Shown here one piece after another: positions 1 through 6,207 of a stretch of DNA of 7,284 bases (the first letter of the stretch is position 1; each line of letters opens with the position of its first letter). The notes beneath the pieces are model-generated. The model made no database searches and was not told the origin of the DNA. It saw only the letters and a program-made list of their open reading frames with translations. Origin of the DNA: Bacilli bacterium (GTDB taxonomy: Bacteria > Bacillota_I > Bacilli_A > Izemoplasmatales > Hujiaoplasmataceae); contig JAGYMP010000146.1 of assembly GCA_018400565.1 (NCBI GenBank), forward strand, positions 1-7,284. Direction: 5' to 3'. The translations under genes were made by a program, and so were the position numbers.

Positions 1-1399
1 CACCATCAACCGTGACCGCCTGATTGACATTACCGTTGAAACAAAAAATGAACTCGGTGAAATCGCGCATCTGCACGGTATCATCGAAATCCTTGGCCGT
101 TATGTGAATTTGATCTTGACGGATGAACATAAAACCATCATCGACGCACACAAAAAAATATCGCCTTTCGAAGGAAAAAAACGTCCGATTTTAAGAGGCA
201 TCCCTTACGAACCGCCCGCATCGGACAAAATCGATCCTCACGACCAACAATCGATCACATTGTTTTTCCGAGAGAACCCCGATCCCACCCATAAGGACAT
301 CTTAAAAAACATTAAAGGCTTCTCACCGCAACTTTCAAGGGCTTTTATAAAACACATGCATGCCAATCCCGGCGATCCGTATCATGCCTTCAAATCATTC
401 ATAAACACAAAACCCGATCCCGTCATCGCAAAAATCGACGGCAAACGCAAGTTTCATTATTTTGACATTTTCGAAGACGGAGAGAAGACACATTTTGACA
501 CATTGTCCGAACTCCTCGATGAATTCTATTATAAAACCGGTAAAGAAGAACGCCTTCGCCAGGTCTCAAGAACCATTGTCAGGTTTGTGAACCGTGAATA
601 TGAACGCAACGTCAACAAAAAAGAAAAGTTGTACAAAGACATGCGCGAGGCCATGAAAAACGAAACACTGCGCATGAAAGGGGATCTCATCATCCAACAT
701 TTCCCCGACATCAACGAAGGTGACAGAAGCATCACGGTCCATAACTATGAAACCGGTGAAGAGGAGACCATCGACCTCGATCCGCTGAAAACCCCTCAGG
801 AAAACGCAGCTGCCTACTACAAACGCTACAAGAAAAAGAAAAGTGCGATCCGGCACATCGCCCTGCAAATCAAAAAAACCGAACAAAAAATCGCTTACTT
901 CGAACAACTGCGAGCCCAGATGGAAACCGCGTCCATCCATGATATGTATGAAATCGGTGAGGAGTTAAGAGCCAAAGGATTCATGAAAAAAAAGAAAAAG
1001 AAAAAACAATCCCGGAAAAACAAACCGAATTTCATGACATTCGTGACCGAAGACGGCATCGATATCATCGTCGGCAAAAACAACCTTCAAAACGACACGA
1101 TCACCCACACGATCGCCCATGGCAAGGAATGGTTTTTTCACACCGCCAAGATCCACGGGGCGCACGTGCTCGTCCGTCACAAAGGCGAGTTGGACGAAAC
1201 CACGATCCGCACTGCGGCCCAGCTTGCCGCATGGTACTCGCAGGCAAGGCATTCTTCATCCGTCCCTGTTGATTACACACGCATCCGTGACGTGAAGAAA
1301 GTGCCCGGAAAACTTGGATCGTACGTCACATACAAAAACCAAAAGACGATCTTCATCGATCCCGACGAAGCATTTATCCGTTCGCTTAAACAAAAATGA
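1..1399 (+). CDS. rqcH: RqcH/NFACT-family ribosome quality control protein (Rqc2 homolog), 5'-truncated
   Basis: Bacterial Rqc2 homologue: it binds 50S subunits carrying a stalled peptidyl-tRNA and recruits tRNA-Ala to add C-terminal alanine tails that mark the nascent chain for degradation; older annotations call it a fibronectin-binding protein. The frame is open from base 2, giving 465 visible residues against about 570 in Bacillus, so roughly 90-100 N-terminal residues lie upstream. The Asp-Arg pair at bases 14-19 aligns with the essential DR motif (D97/R98 in B. subtilis, from memory). It is followed by the rest of NFACT-N, a long charged helical/coiled-coil middle (about bases 530-970), a linker with seven consecutive lysines (986-1006), and an NFACT-R domain (about 1028-1300) with the VGKNNLQND, EWFFHTAKIHGAHV and SSSVPVDYTRIRDVKK blocks typical of the family. 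It ends in TGA and faces thrS convergently. The GTG at 104 is internal, because homology continues upstream of it. Family assignment is secure. Confidence 0.95.
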   Translation, partial: TINRDRLIDITVETKNELGEIAHLHGIIEILGRYVNLILTDEHKTIIDAHKKISPFEGKKRPILRGIPYEPPASDKIDPHDQQSITLFFRENPDPTHKDILKNIKGFSPQLSRAFIKHMHANPGDPYHAFKSFINTKPDPVIAKIDGKRKFHYFDIFEDGEKTHFDTLSELLDEFYYKTGKEERLRQVSRTIVRFVNREYERNVNKKEKLYKDMREAMKNETLRMKGDLIIQHFPDINEGDRSITVHNYETGEEETIDLDPLKTPQENAAAYYKRYKKKKSAIRHIALQIKKTEQKIAYFEQLRAQMETASIHDMYEIGEELRAKGFMKKKKKKKQSRKNKPNFMTFVTEDGIDIIVGKNNLQNDTITHTIAHGKEWFFHTAKIHGAHVLVRHKGELDETTIRTAAQLAAWYSQARHSSSVPVDYTRIRDVKKVPGKLGSYVTYKNQKTIFIDPDEAFIRSLKQK

Positions 1400-1457
1400 A
1401 GAAACAATGCCGACTGCCACATCATCTCATGACATCAAAAAATTTTTTAATCCCATC

Positions 1458-1492
1458 AAAAAGACCCGTTGTAAAAAATGGGCCTTTTTTTT
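1458..1492 (+). terminator. Intrinsic terminator of rqcH, probably bidirectional with thrS
   Basis: The arm AAAAAGACCC (1458-1467) pairs with GGGCCTTTTT (1480-1489) around one A/C mismatch and a 12-base loop, followed by more T (eight in a row at 1485-1492). It lies about 60 bases after the rqcH stop. Read on the - strand the same hairpin ends in TCTTTTT and starts only a few bases after the thrS stop, so it can plausibly end thrS as well, though with a weaker T run. A 12-base A6T6 palindrome sits just to its left at about 1437-1448. Confidence 0.8.
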
Positions 1493-1499
1493 ATCGCAA

Positions 1500-3407
1500 T
1501 TATTGTTTCGTATCGATTTCCTCTTTGATCATTGACACGAACGTTGCCGCCGGCACGGTGATTTGTTTTTTCTCACCGTATTTTCGGTATGTCACCGTTC
1601 CTGCTTCTAATTCGTTGTCGCCGATCACAATTTGATAAGGAATCTTTTTGGTTTGGGCCTCACGGATTTTATAACCGAGTTTTTCCTCACGGAAATCCGA
1701 TTCGGCACGAACATCCTGTTCTTTCAAAAGACCGATGATCTCTTTTGCATAATCGCTGTGCAAATCCAGATTGACCGGGATGACTTCAACCTGTACAGGC
1801 GCAAGCCATGTGGGAAAGGCGCCTGCATAGTGTTCGATCAAAATACCGATAAAGCGTTCAATCGAGCCGAATAACGCACGGTGCAACATCACGGGACGTT
1901 GTTTGGAACCGTCGTGGTCAATGTAGGTTAAGTCAAACCGCTCGGGCAGATTCATGTCAAGTTGGATGGTGCCGCACTGCCAGATGCGGTTCATCGAGTC
2001 CCTCAGTTTGAAATCGAGCTTCGGACCGTAAAACGCACCGTCACCGGGATTGACCTTATAATCCTTGCCCATGGACACGATGGCATCCTCGAGCGCTTTC
2101 TCCGAGGCATCCCATACACTGACCTCGCCGATGAATTTATCGTCGGGGCGTGTCGAGAGTTCAATGTGATAATCAAGATCGAAGACTTTATAAACACGGT
2201 CGTACAAATCGATCAATTTCGCGACCTCATCCACGATCATGTCTTTCGTCATGAAAATATGCGCGTCATCCTGTGTGAAGGCGCGGACCCTGAACAATCC
2301 GTTGAGTGCCCCGCTCGCCTCGTGGCGATGCACGAGACCGAGTTCGCCGACACGGTGCGGAAAATCCCTGTAGGAATGCAGTTTGCGGTTATACGCAAGC
2401 ATGCCGCCGGGACAGTTCATCGGTTTGATCGCGAATGCTTTGTCATCGATTTCCGAGGTATACATATTTTCACGGTAATTTTCCCAATGGCCGGAAACCT
2501 CCCAGAGATCTTTGTTGAGCATGATCGGGGTTTGGATGAACTCGTAGCCCTCCTCTTCATGCACGTCATACCAATAATCTTCGATCTCTTTGCGGATGAT
2601 CATACCGTTTGGAAGCCAAAAAGGGAACCCGGGACCATACTCACTCAACATGAACAAATCAAGTTCTTTGCCGAGTTTGCGATGATCGCGTTTTTTGCGT
2701 TCCTCAAGTAAATGCAAATGATTATTGAGATCTTTCTCACTGAAAAAGGCAGTCCCGTATATGCGGGTCAATTGTTTGTTGTCGGAATTCCCGCGCCAAT
2801 AAGCACCGGCCAGTGACAGCAACTTAAAATGTTTGAGCCAGGACACATCCGGCACATGCGGTCCTCTGCAAAGATCGGTGAACGTGTCCTGCCTGTAAAT
2901 GCTGATGGCTTCGTCTTCAGGAAGATCCCGGATCAATTCCAGTTTATACGGATCGTCTTTGAAAAGCTCCAACGTTTCTTCCCTTGAGATGACCGACCGG
3001 GTAATCTTTCCGCCTTGGTCCACAATACTCTGCATGCGTTCTTCAATCGCCGGCAAGTCATCCTCCGAAAGCGTCACATCGTGGAAATCGACATCATAAT
3101 AAAACCCTTCGTCAATGGCCGGCCCAACGCCGAAATTCGCGTCCGGATACATTTGTTTGATGGCCTCGGCCATGAGATGGGCCGTCGAATGACGCAGGAC
3201 GTCCAACGCCTCGGGATCTTTCTTTGTGATCAGCCTGAGCGATGCATCCTCTTCGATCGGCCGGTTTAGGTCGACCAAATTGTCATTGACCTTGGCTGCG
3301 ACACAGCGTTTTTTCAGCGAAGGGGATATACCCTGGGCAATCGCCTCCGGTGTCACATGTTTATCGTATTTTTTCTTATTACCGTCAGGAAACGTGATTT
3401 CAATCAT
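1500..3407 (-). CDS. thrS: Threonyl-tRNA synthetase
   Basis: Class II aminoacyl-tRNA synthetase that charges tRNA-Thr in the cytoplasm; 635 residues, the usual full length (E. coli 642, B. subtilis 643). Domains in order are an N-terminal TGS domain (about 1-62, ITFPDG start); an editing domain with HSTAH (H73, H77) and DLCRGPH (C180, H184), which in the family removes mischarged serine; a class II catalytic core; and a C-terminal anticodon-binding domain (about 530-635, from LAPVQVEVIPV). The catalytic zinc ligands are C332 (NCPGGM), H383 (QDDAH) and H509 (MLHRA), each offset by two from E. coli C334/H385/H511. The motif 2 arginine is R361 (HRHE) and the motif 3 arginine is R518 (SIERF). The NCPGGM/LHSYRDFPHR/WQCGTIQLD wording is closer to clostridial-type ThrS than to the main B. 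subtilis enzyme. ATG 3407 is chosen because it has a strong Shine-Dalgarno and starts where the TGS domain starts. It has its own promoter and a T-box leader. Confidence 0.98.
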   Translation of the reverse strand: MIEITFPDGNKKKYDKHVTPEAIAQGISPSLKKRCVAAKVNDNLVDLNRPIEEDASLRLITKKDPEALDVLRHSTAHLMAEAIKQMYPDANFGVGPAIDEGFYYDVDFHDVTLSEDDLPAIEERMQSIVDQGGKITRSVISREETLELFKDDPYKLELIRDLPEDEAISIYRQDTFTDLCRGPHVPDVSWLKHFKLLSLAGAYWRGNSDNKQLTRIYGTAFFSEKDLNNHLHLLEERKKRDHRKLGKELDLFMLSEYGPGFPFWLPNGMIIRKEIEDYWYDVHEEEGYEFIQTPIMLNKDLWEVSGHWENYRENMYTSEIDDKAFAIKPMNCPGGMLAYNRKLHSYRDFPHRVGELGLVHRHEASGALNGLFRVRAFTQDDAHIFMTKDMIVDEVAKLIDLYDRVYKVFDLDYHIELSTRPDDKFIGEVSVWDASEKALEDAIVSMGKDYKVNPGDGAFYGPKLDFKLRDSMNRIWQCGTIQLDMNLPERFDLTYIDHDGSKQRPVMLHRALFGSIERFIGILIEHYAGAFPTWLAPVQVEVIPVNLDLHSDYAKEIIGLLKEQDVRAESDFREEKLGYKIREAQTKKIPYQIVIGDNELEAGTVTYRKYGEKKQITVPAATFVSMIKEEIDTKQ

Positions 3408-3413
3408 ATCAAT

Positions 3414-3422
3414 CTCTCCTTT
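3414..3422 (-). promoter_or_regulatory. Ribosome binding site of thrS
   Basis: AAAGGAGAG, with 8 bases between AGGAG and ATG 3407. This decides the start: the in-frame ATG at 3440-3438 and the one at 3500-3498 lie in the T-box leader and lack such a site. Confidence 0.9.
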
Positions 3423-3443
3423 GATTTTTTTTACGGTCATTAT

Positions 3444-3471
3444 AAAAAAATCGCCCCATAAAAGGACGATT
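3444..3471 (-). terminator. T-box regulated terminator of thrS
   Basis: AATCGTCC (3471-3464) pairs with GGGCGATT (7 Watson-Crick pairs and one G-T) around a 7-base loop, ending in seven T. Its CC and the following TTT are also the 3' arm of the antiterminator, the expected mutually exclusive arrangement. It probably also ends transcripts reading through from dnaI. Confidence 0.9.
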
Positions 3472-3655
3472 GGTTCGCGGTACCACCTTTGTTCCGGCAT
3501 AAGCCGGCACTCAATCCGTTAACGCCGGAAACGGGGTTTCTTCAGAAACCCACTCCGGGATGGTGACGTCTTTTCTTTGCGCAGGCGGCTCTCACTCTCC
3601 CGCCTTCGCTTACCGCAGGGAAAAAAAGACATCGTGTTCCCTTCATCGCTTTGTT
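3444..3655 (-). promoter_or_regulatory. T-box riboswitch (tRNA-Thr sensing) in the thrS leader
   Basis: Cis-acting RNA that binds tRNA-Thr and permits thrS transcription when the tRNA is uncharged. In 5'-3' order on the - strand: Stem I, with a GATGA/GGAGT pair resembling the kink-turn at its base, a long arm pairing GATGTCTTTTTTT with AAAGAAAAGACGTC, and an apical AGCGAAGGCGG...GAGAGTGAGAGCCGCC part. The Thr specifier codon ACC is at 3564-3562, in the TCACC...GGAGT context usual for T-boxes. Next come a perfect 7-bp hairpin (3534-3551, TGAA loop), a CCGTT/AACGG helix at 3516-3534 whose CCGGC loop could form a pseudoknot, and a 5-bp hairpin (3494-3507). The T-box motif AAAGGTGGTACCGCG (3490-3476) has TGGT at 3485-3482 to pair with a tRNA ACCA end. 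In the antiterminator AAAGG (3490-3486) pairs with CCTTT (3465-3461), in competition with the terminator. The 5' end is inferred from the promoter. Confidence 0.95.
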
Positions 3656-3661
3656 GACATA

Positions 3662-3689
3662 ATTATACTAAACTGACGTTATTTGTCAA
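3662..3689 (-). promoter_or_regulatory. Sigma-A type promoter of thrS
   Basis: TTGACA (3689-3684), a 16-base spacer and TATAAT (3667-3662): both hexamers match the vegetative consensus exactly, with a spacer one base under the optimum. Transcription should start near 3655, just before T-box Stem I. The -35 hexamer contains the dnaI stop codon (TGA 3688-3686), so the promoter begins inside the preceding gene. Confidence 0.9.
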
Positions 3690-4597
3690 GTCCTTGACTG
3701 GGGTTTTTCACTTAAAGTGAACTCATCGGCCAACGACCGGATCCGTTCGAAAATCCGGTAGGCTTTGGTTTGTTCGATTTTTGATTGGTTGAGCCGCATC
3801 GCATCGGGTAATGATTTCATCTTCAGGTTGGACGAGAAAAACGTCGGTTTTTTGTCCAAGAGGCGATGCTGCAAAACAGGTCCCAAAACCTCATCACGGA
3901 TAAAGCCACTCACGGATTCACCACCGATGTCATCAAGCATCAAAATATCGGCGGTTTTGAGTTTCTCCACGTTCGCTTCGAGTTCGCCGGTGCCAATCGA
4001 TGATTTGATCTCTCTTACCAGGTCGGGATAATACGCAAAGATGATTTTTTCGCCCTGTTTCGCAAGTTCATTCGCGAGCGCGGCCAAAATATATGTTTTC
4101 CCGCTTCCGTAAACACCGGAGAGATACATTCCTTTGACTTGGTCATCCGTTTTCCGTTTTTTGAGGAAACGCATGAGATGCTGATGGATTTCCTTGCGCT
4201 CGGAACCAATCAGATCGATATCATGTATATCGGCTTCAAAGACTTTTTTTGGCATGTGCATCCGATTGATGTTTTTGAACGAACTGTCGTCTTTGTTGTA
4301 ACGACACGGTCTGTATCCCAAGAGAATCTCGCCGTTGTAATACCGAATCCTGGGGGTCATACCGGTTGATGACAGTTGACATTCATAAAGACCGTCGCAT
4401 TGTTCGCAAATCGCTTTTTCTTCTTTGTACGTGAGCAAAGGGTTCATTCCCCGGATAATCGTGTCATGTTTGAGATCGTGTTTCAACACGAAATGCTCGA
4501 TTGACTTATCTTCCAAAAGACGTTCGATGGTCACATCATCATTTCTGTCTTTGGTTTCAATATCCAGTAATTCATCAATTTTTTTCAAAGATATCAC
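3686..4597 (-). CDS. dnaI: DnaI, replicative helicase loader (AAA+ ATPase)
   Basis: Primosomal protein that, with DnaB and DnaD, loads the replicative DnaC-type helicase at oriC; 303 residues against about 311 in B. subtilis. The N-terminal helicase-binding domain (1-105) holds a zinc-site-like set C64-x2-C67-x5-C73-x24-C98; the position equivalent to B. subtilis H84 is T81. The C-terminal AAA+ domain has Walker A GVYGSGKT (161-168), Walker B ILMLDDIGGE (D222, D223), sensor 1 FFSSN (N257) and a terminal RIFERIR segment (281-287) expected to hold the arginine finger or sensor 2. The GTG start at 4597 overlaps the dnaB TGA as GTGA, implying translational coupling. A TTG three codons downstream (4588), with GAGTGAT 4 bases before it, is an alternative start; neither has a strong Shine-Dalgarno. 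The TGA stop lies inside the thrS -35 box and no terminator intervenes. Confidence 0.95.
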   Translation of the reverse strand: MISLKKIDELLDIETKDRNDDVTIERLLEDKSIEHFVLKHDLKHDTIIRGMNPLLTYKEEKAICEQCDGLYECQLSSTGMTPRIRYYNGEILLGYRPCRYNKDDSSFKNINRMHMPKKVFEADIHDIDLIGSERKEIHQHLMRFLKKRKTDDQVKGMYLSGVYGSGKTYILAALANELAKQGEKIIFAYYPDLVREIKSSIGTGELEANVEKLKTADILMLDDIGGESVSGFIRDEVLGPVLQHRLLDKKPTFFSSNLKMKSLPDAMRLNQSKIEQTKAYRIFERIRSLADEFTLSEKPQSRT

Positions 4598-5823
4598 TCG
4601 CTTTCGATGGACTCGATATATTCATCAAGCCAATCCACGTCGACATCAGGCTTATCCTCGCCTTTGTGATATGTCGATGCCTTTTTCTTGCGTTGGTATT
4701 CGCTTCTCAGGTGTTTGATGTATTCCATCGCTGTTTCGACATCATTGACACCATTTTTCTTCCAGGATATACCGACCTTCTCGAAATAGGCGTATCCGGG
4801 AAGCGTGCCGTCTTTTATTTTGGCCGTGTAAGCCAAAAGGACATTGACGACGCCGGGTGAAAGACCGATGTCATCAATCAAACGCTCGACGATTCTGAGG
4901 TCGGCGGTTGACACTAAGCCATCAGACATTTCCCGAAGCAGCGTTTCCGGGGTTACGGTTTTAAAATAAGCAACCGGATCGTCGGGCAATGTCCTGGATT
5001 CATTTTGCTTCTCAAGCGGATGATGGTGTCTTTTGGCCGATTTCTTTTGTGAATGGCGTTCCCTGGTAAGCCGGCCGAACATATTCCAATCCATTGAATT
5101 TTTCTTATGGTATACTTTTGAAAGAATATCCCTGAACTCAAGTTCGGATAATCCGTACACATGGTGCAACAACAAGATTTTTTCTTTGGCGACACCATTC
5201 AGCATCATCTGCTTTTTGATGTCGTCATTGACGCTTTCCGTGAAAAGACGCCAGTCAAACGTGGTATTCTTCACTGGCAGAGATTTTCCGCGGGTTCGTG
5301 TCAGCAACCCTTCATCAGTTGCATCGGGATTGGGTTCGTCGGGGGCTTCGGGGTAGACATCGTCAAACGACTCAGACATATGGTGATAGCCATGTTTTTC
5401 CGGTAAATCAATCTTAAAAATCTTTATCAGTTTTTTGAATCTTGTTTTGGAGATGAGTTGGATCAGATAGGTCCCCAATAATCCGTCATTCACGAAACTG
5501 TCGGCTGAAAGCGGTGCATACAGTTCATATATGAAGTGATCGCCTTCATAATACGTTTTCAGGAGGCCGATGCCCTCAAGCCCTTTTCGCGCCGCTTCGA
5601 TGGCTTCGATATCCAGATTAAGAAGGCTGATGAGATCGCGGTGATAATACATGTCGGATGACAGTTTTTGCCGATCCAAAAGACCGTGAAGGGTGAGATA
5701 AAGCGTCAATGCTTCCATTCCTGCGACAGGACCGTAAAGCAACGCCAATGTCTGGTGATCCGCGGCCGATAAAAATGCTTTTGCGTAAACGTTGAATCGA
5801 TCGCCGTGACGCAACATATCCAC
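4594..5823 (-). CDS. dnaB: DnaB, replication initiation and membrane attachment protein (Bacillus type)
   Basis: Bacillota primosome protein, unrelated to the E. coli DnaB helicase. It acts after DnaA and DnaD at oriC and together with DnaI to load the helicase, and links the origin to the membrane. It has 409 residues against about 472 in B. subtilis, so a compact version. The N-terminal winged-helix-like region (about 1-125) has the family wording LALLYGPVAGMEALTLYLTL and LEGIGLLKTYY. An acidic linker (about 150-172) is followed by a first DnaB/DnaD helical repeat (about 185-250), a basic linker (KKSAKRHHH, 260-268) and a second repeat (about 283-370) with the Y346-x3-V350-x3-W354 motif, which matches the DNA-binding YxxxIxxxW motif of DnaD/DnaB_2 domains. 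The tail is acidic. GTG 5823 is chosen for its 7-base spacing from AAGGGGG. It follows the unknown 121-residue gene by 18 bases and overlaps dnaI by 4. Domain limits are by eye. Confidence 0.93.
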   Translation of the reverse strand: MDMLRHGDRFNVYAKAFLSAADHQTLALLYGPVAGMEALTLYLTLHGLLDRQKLSSDMYYHRDLISLLNLDIEAIEAARKGLEGIGLLKTYYEGDHFIYELYAPLSADSFVNDGLLGTYLIQLISKTRFKKLIKIFKIDLPEKHGYHHMSESFDDVYPEAPDEPNPDATDEGLLTRTRGKSLPVKNTTFDWRLFTESVNDDIKKQMMLNGVAKEKILLLHHVYGLSELEFRDILSKVYHKKNSMDWNMFGRLTRERHSQKKSAKRHHHPLEKQNESRTLPDDPVAYFKTVTPETLLREMSDGLVSTADLRIVERLIDDIGLSPGVVNVLLAYTAKIKDGTLPGYAYFEKVGISWKKNGVNDVETAMEYIKHLRSEYQRKKKASTYHKGEDKPDVDVDWLDEYIESIESE

Positions 5824-5830
5824 ATGAATA

Positions 5831-5840
5831 CCCCCTTCTC
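5831..5840 (-). promoter_or_regulatory. Ribosome binding site of dnaB
   Basis: GAGAAGGGGG, 7 bases before GTG 5823. An out-of-frame ATG (5825-5823) overlaps the GTG as ATGTG and is 5 bases from the same site; an in-frame ATG two codons later (5817) is 13 bases away. GTG is the best-placed start in the dnaB frame. Confidence 0.75.
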
Positions 5841-5841
5841 A

Positions 5842-6207
5842 TTACGGATGCAGCGAAACCCCTTTGAAATTCAACCGGTCATCGAGTGCATCGTAAAGTT
5901 CGCTGATTTTGTTCTTCGGTCGGTTAAACCCGAACGTCGTGAAAAAATTCACTTTGAAATCAATGCCGACCTCAATGGGTGTGACTTTCGTGATTGTCGT
6001 GATGACATCATACCCGAAACCAAGCAAGTAAACCTCACCGTGTTCCATGTTCACATCCCGGACTTCGAGATTTTTTTCTTCGGCCATGGCTTTGACGGAC
6101 TCGAGACACTGTTTGAATGTGTTGCGGTAATAACGCGTGCGAAGCTCCTGTTCGGCATGGAGTTCCTTTGTTTCGCTACGCGGACTGAAAAAACTTCTGA
6201 TGGACAT
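5842..6207 (-). CDS. Conserved-looking small soluble protein of unknown function
   Basis: 121 residues; I do not recognise the family with confidence. It begins MSIRSFFSPRSETKELHAEQ, then a helix rich in charged and aromatic residues (about 18-45, LRTRYYRNTFKQCLESVKAM), then alternating strand-like segments (about 48-95: LEVRDVNMEHGEVYLLGF, DVITTITKVTPIEVGIDFKV), then a short helix (100-111, NKISELYDALDD) ending in NFKGVSLHP. There is no signal peptide, membrane segment, nucleotide-binding motif or metal-binding cysteine pattern (one Cys only), so a small alpha/beta cytoplasmic protein is likely. The wording vaguely recalls short Bacilli proteins labelled 'cytosolic protein', but that is memory only. 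It is certainly a gene: its ATG overlaps the coaE stop as TAATG, it has a GAGGAG site 9 bases upstream, and dnaB follows after 18 bases. Co-transcription with dnaB and dnaI is inferred; a replication role is not shown. Confidence 0.85.
   Translation of the reverse strand: MSIRSFFSPRSETKELHAEQELRTRYYRNTFKQCLESVKAMAEEKNLEVRDVNMEHGEVYLLGFGYDVITTITKVTPIEVGIDFKVNFFTTFGFNRPKNKISELYDALDDRLNFKGVSLHP

Noticed and set aside
104..106. GTG at 104 as an rqcH start
   Set aside because: The frame is open to base 2 and the upstream codons encode family-conserved NFACT-N sequence including the DR motif, so the gene is truncated by the window edge.
1400..1457. Possible small gene or RNA between rqcH and its terminator
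   Set aside because: No start with a ribosome binding site and no conserved structure; the short frames there only run on into the terminator and antisense thrS.
1962..2711. 249-codon open frame on the + strand
   Set aside because: It is antisense to the well-supported thrS coding region, has no recognisable protein content and reflects codon structure of the real gene.
3408..3500. Upstream in-frame starts for thrS at 3500 and 3440, which would add 31 or 11 residues
   Set aside because: The added stretch is the T-box motif and terminator, neither ATG has a good ribosome binding site, and the protein family begins at the TGS domain encoded from 3407.
3494..3551. GC-rich inverted repeats between dnaI and thrS as a mobile-element end or dnaI terminator
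   Set aside because: They are accounted for as T-box leader hairpins; none is followed by a T run except the terminator at 3471-3444.
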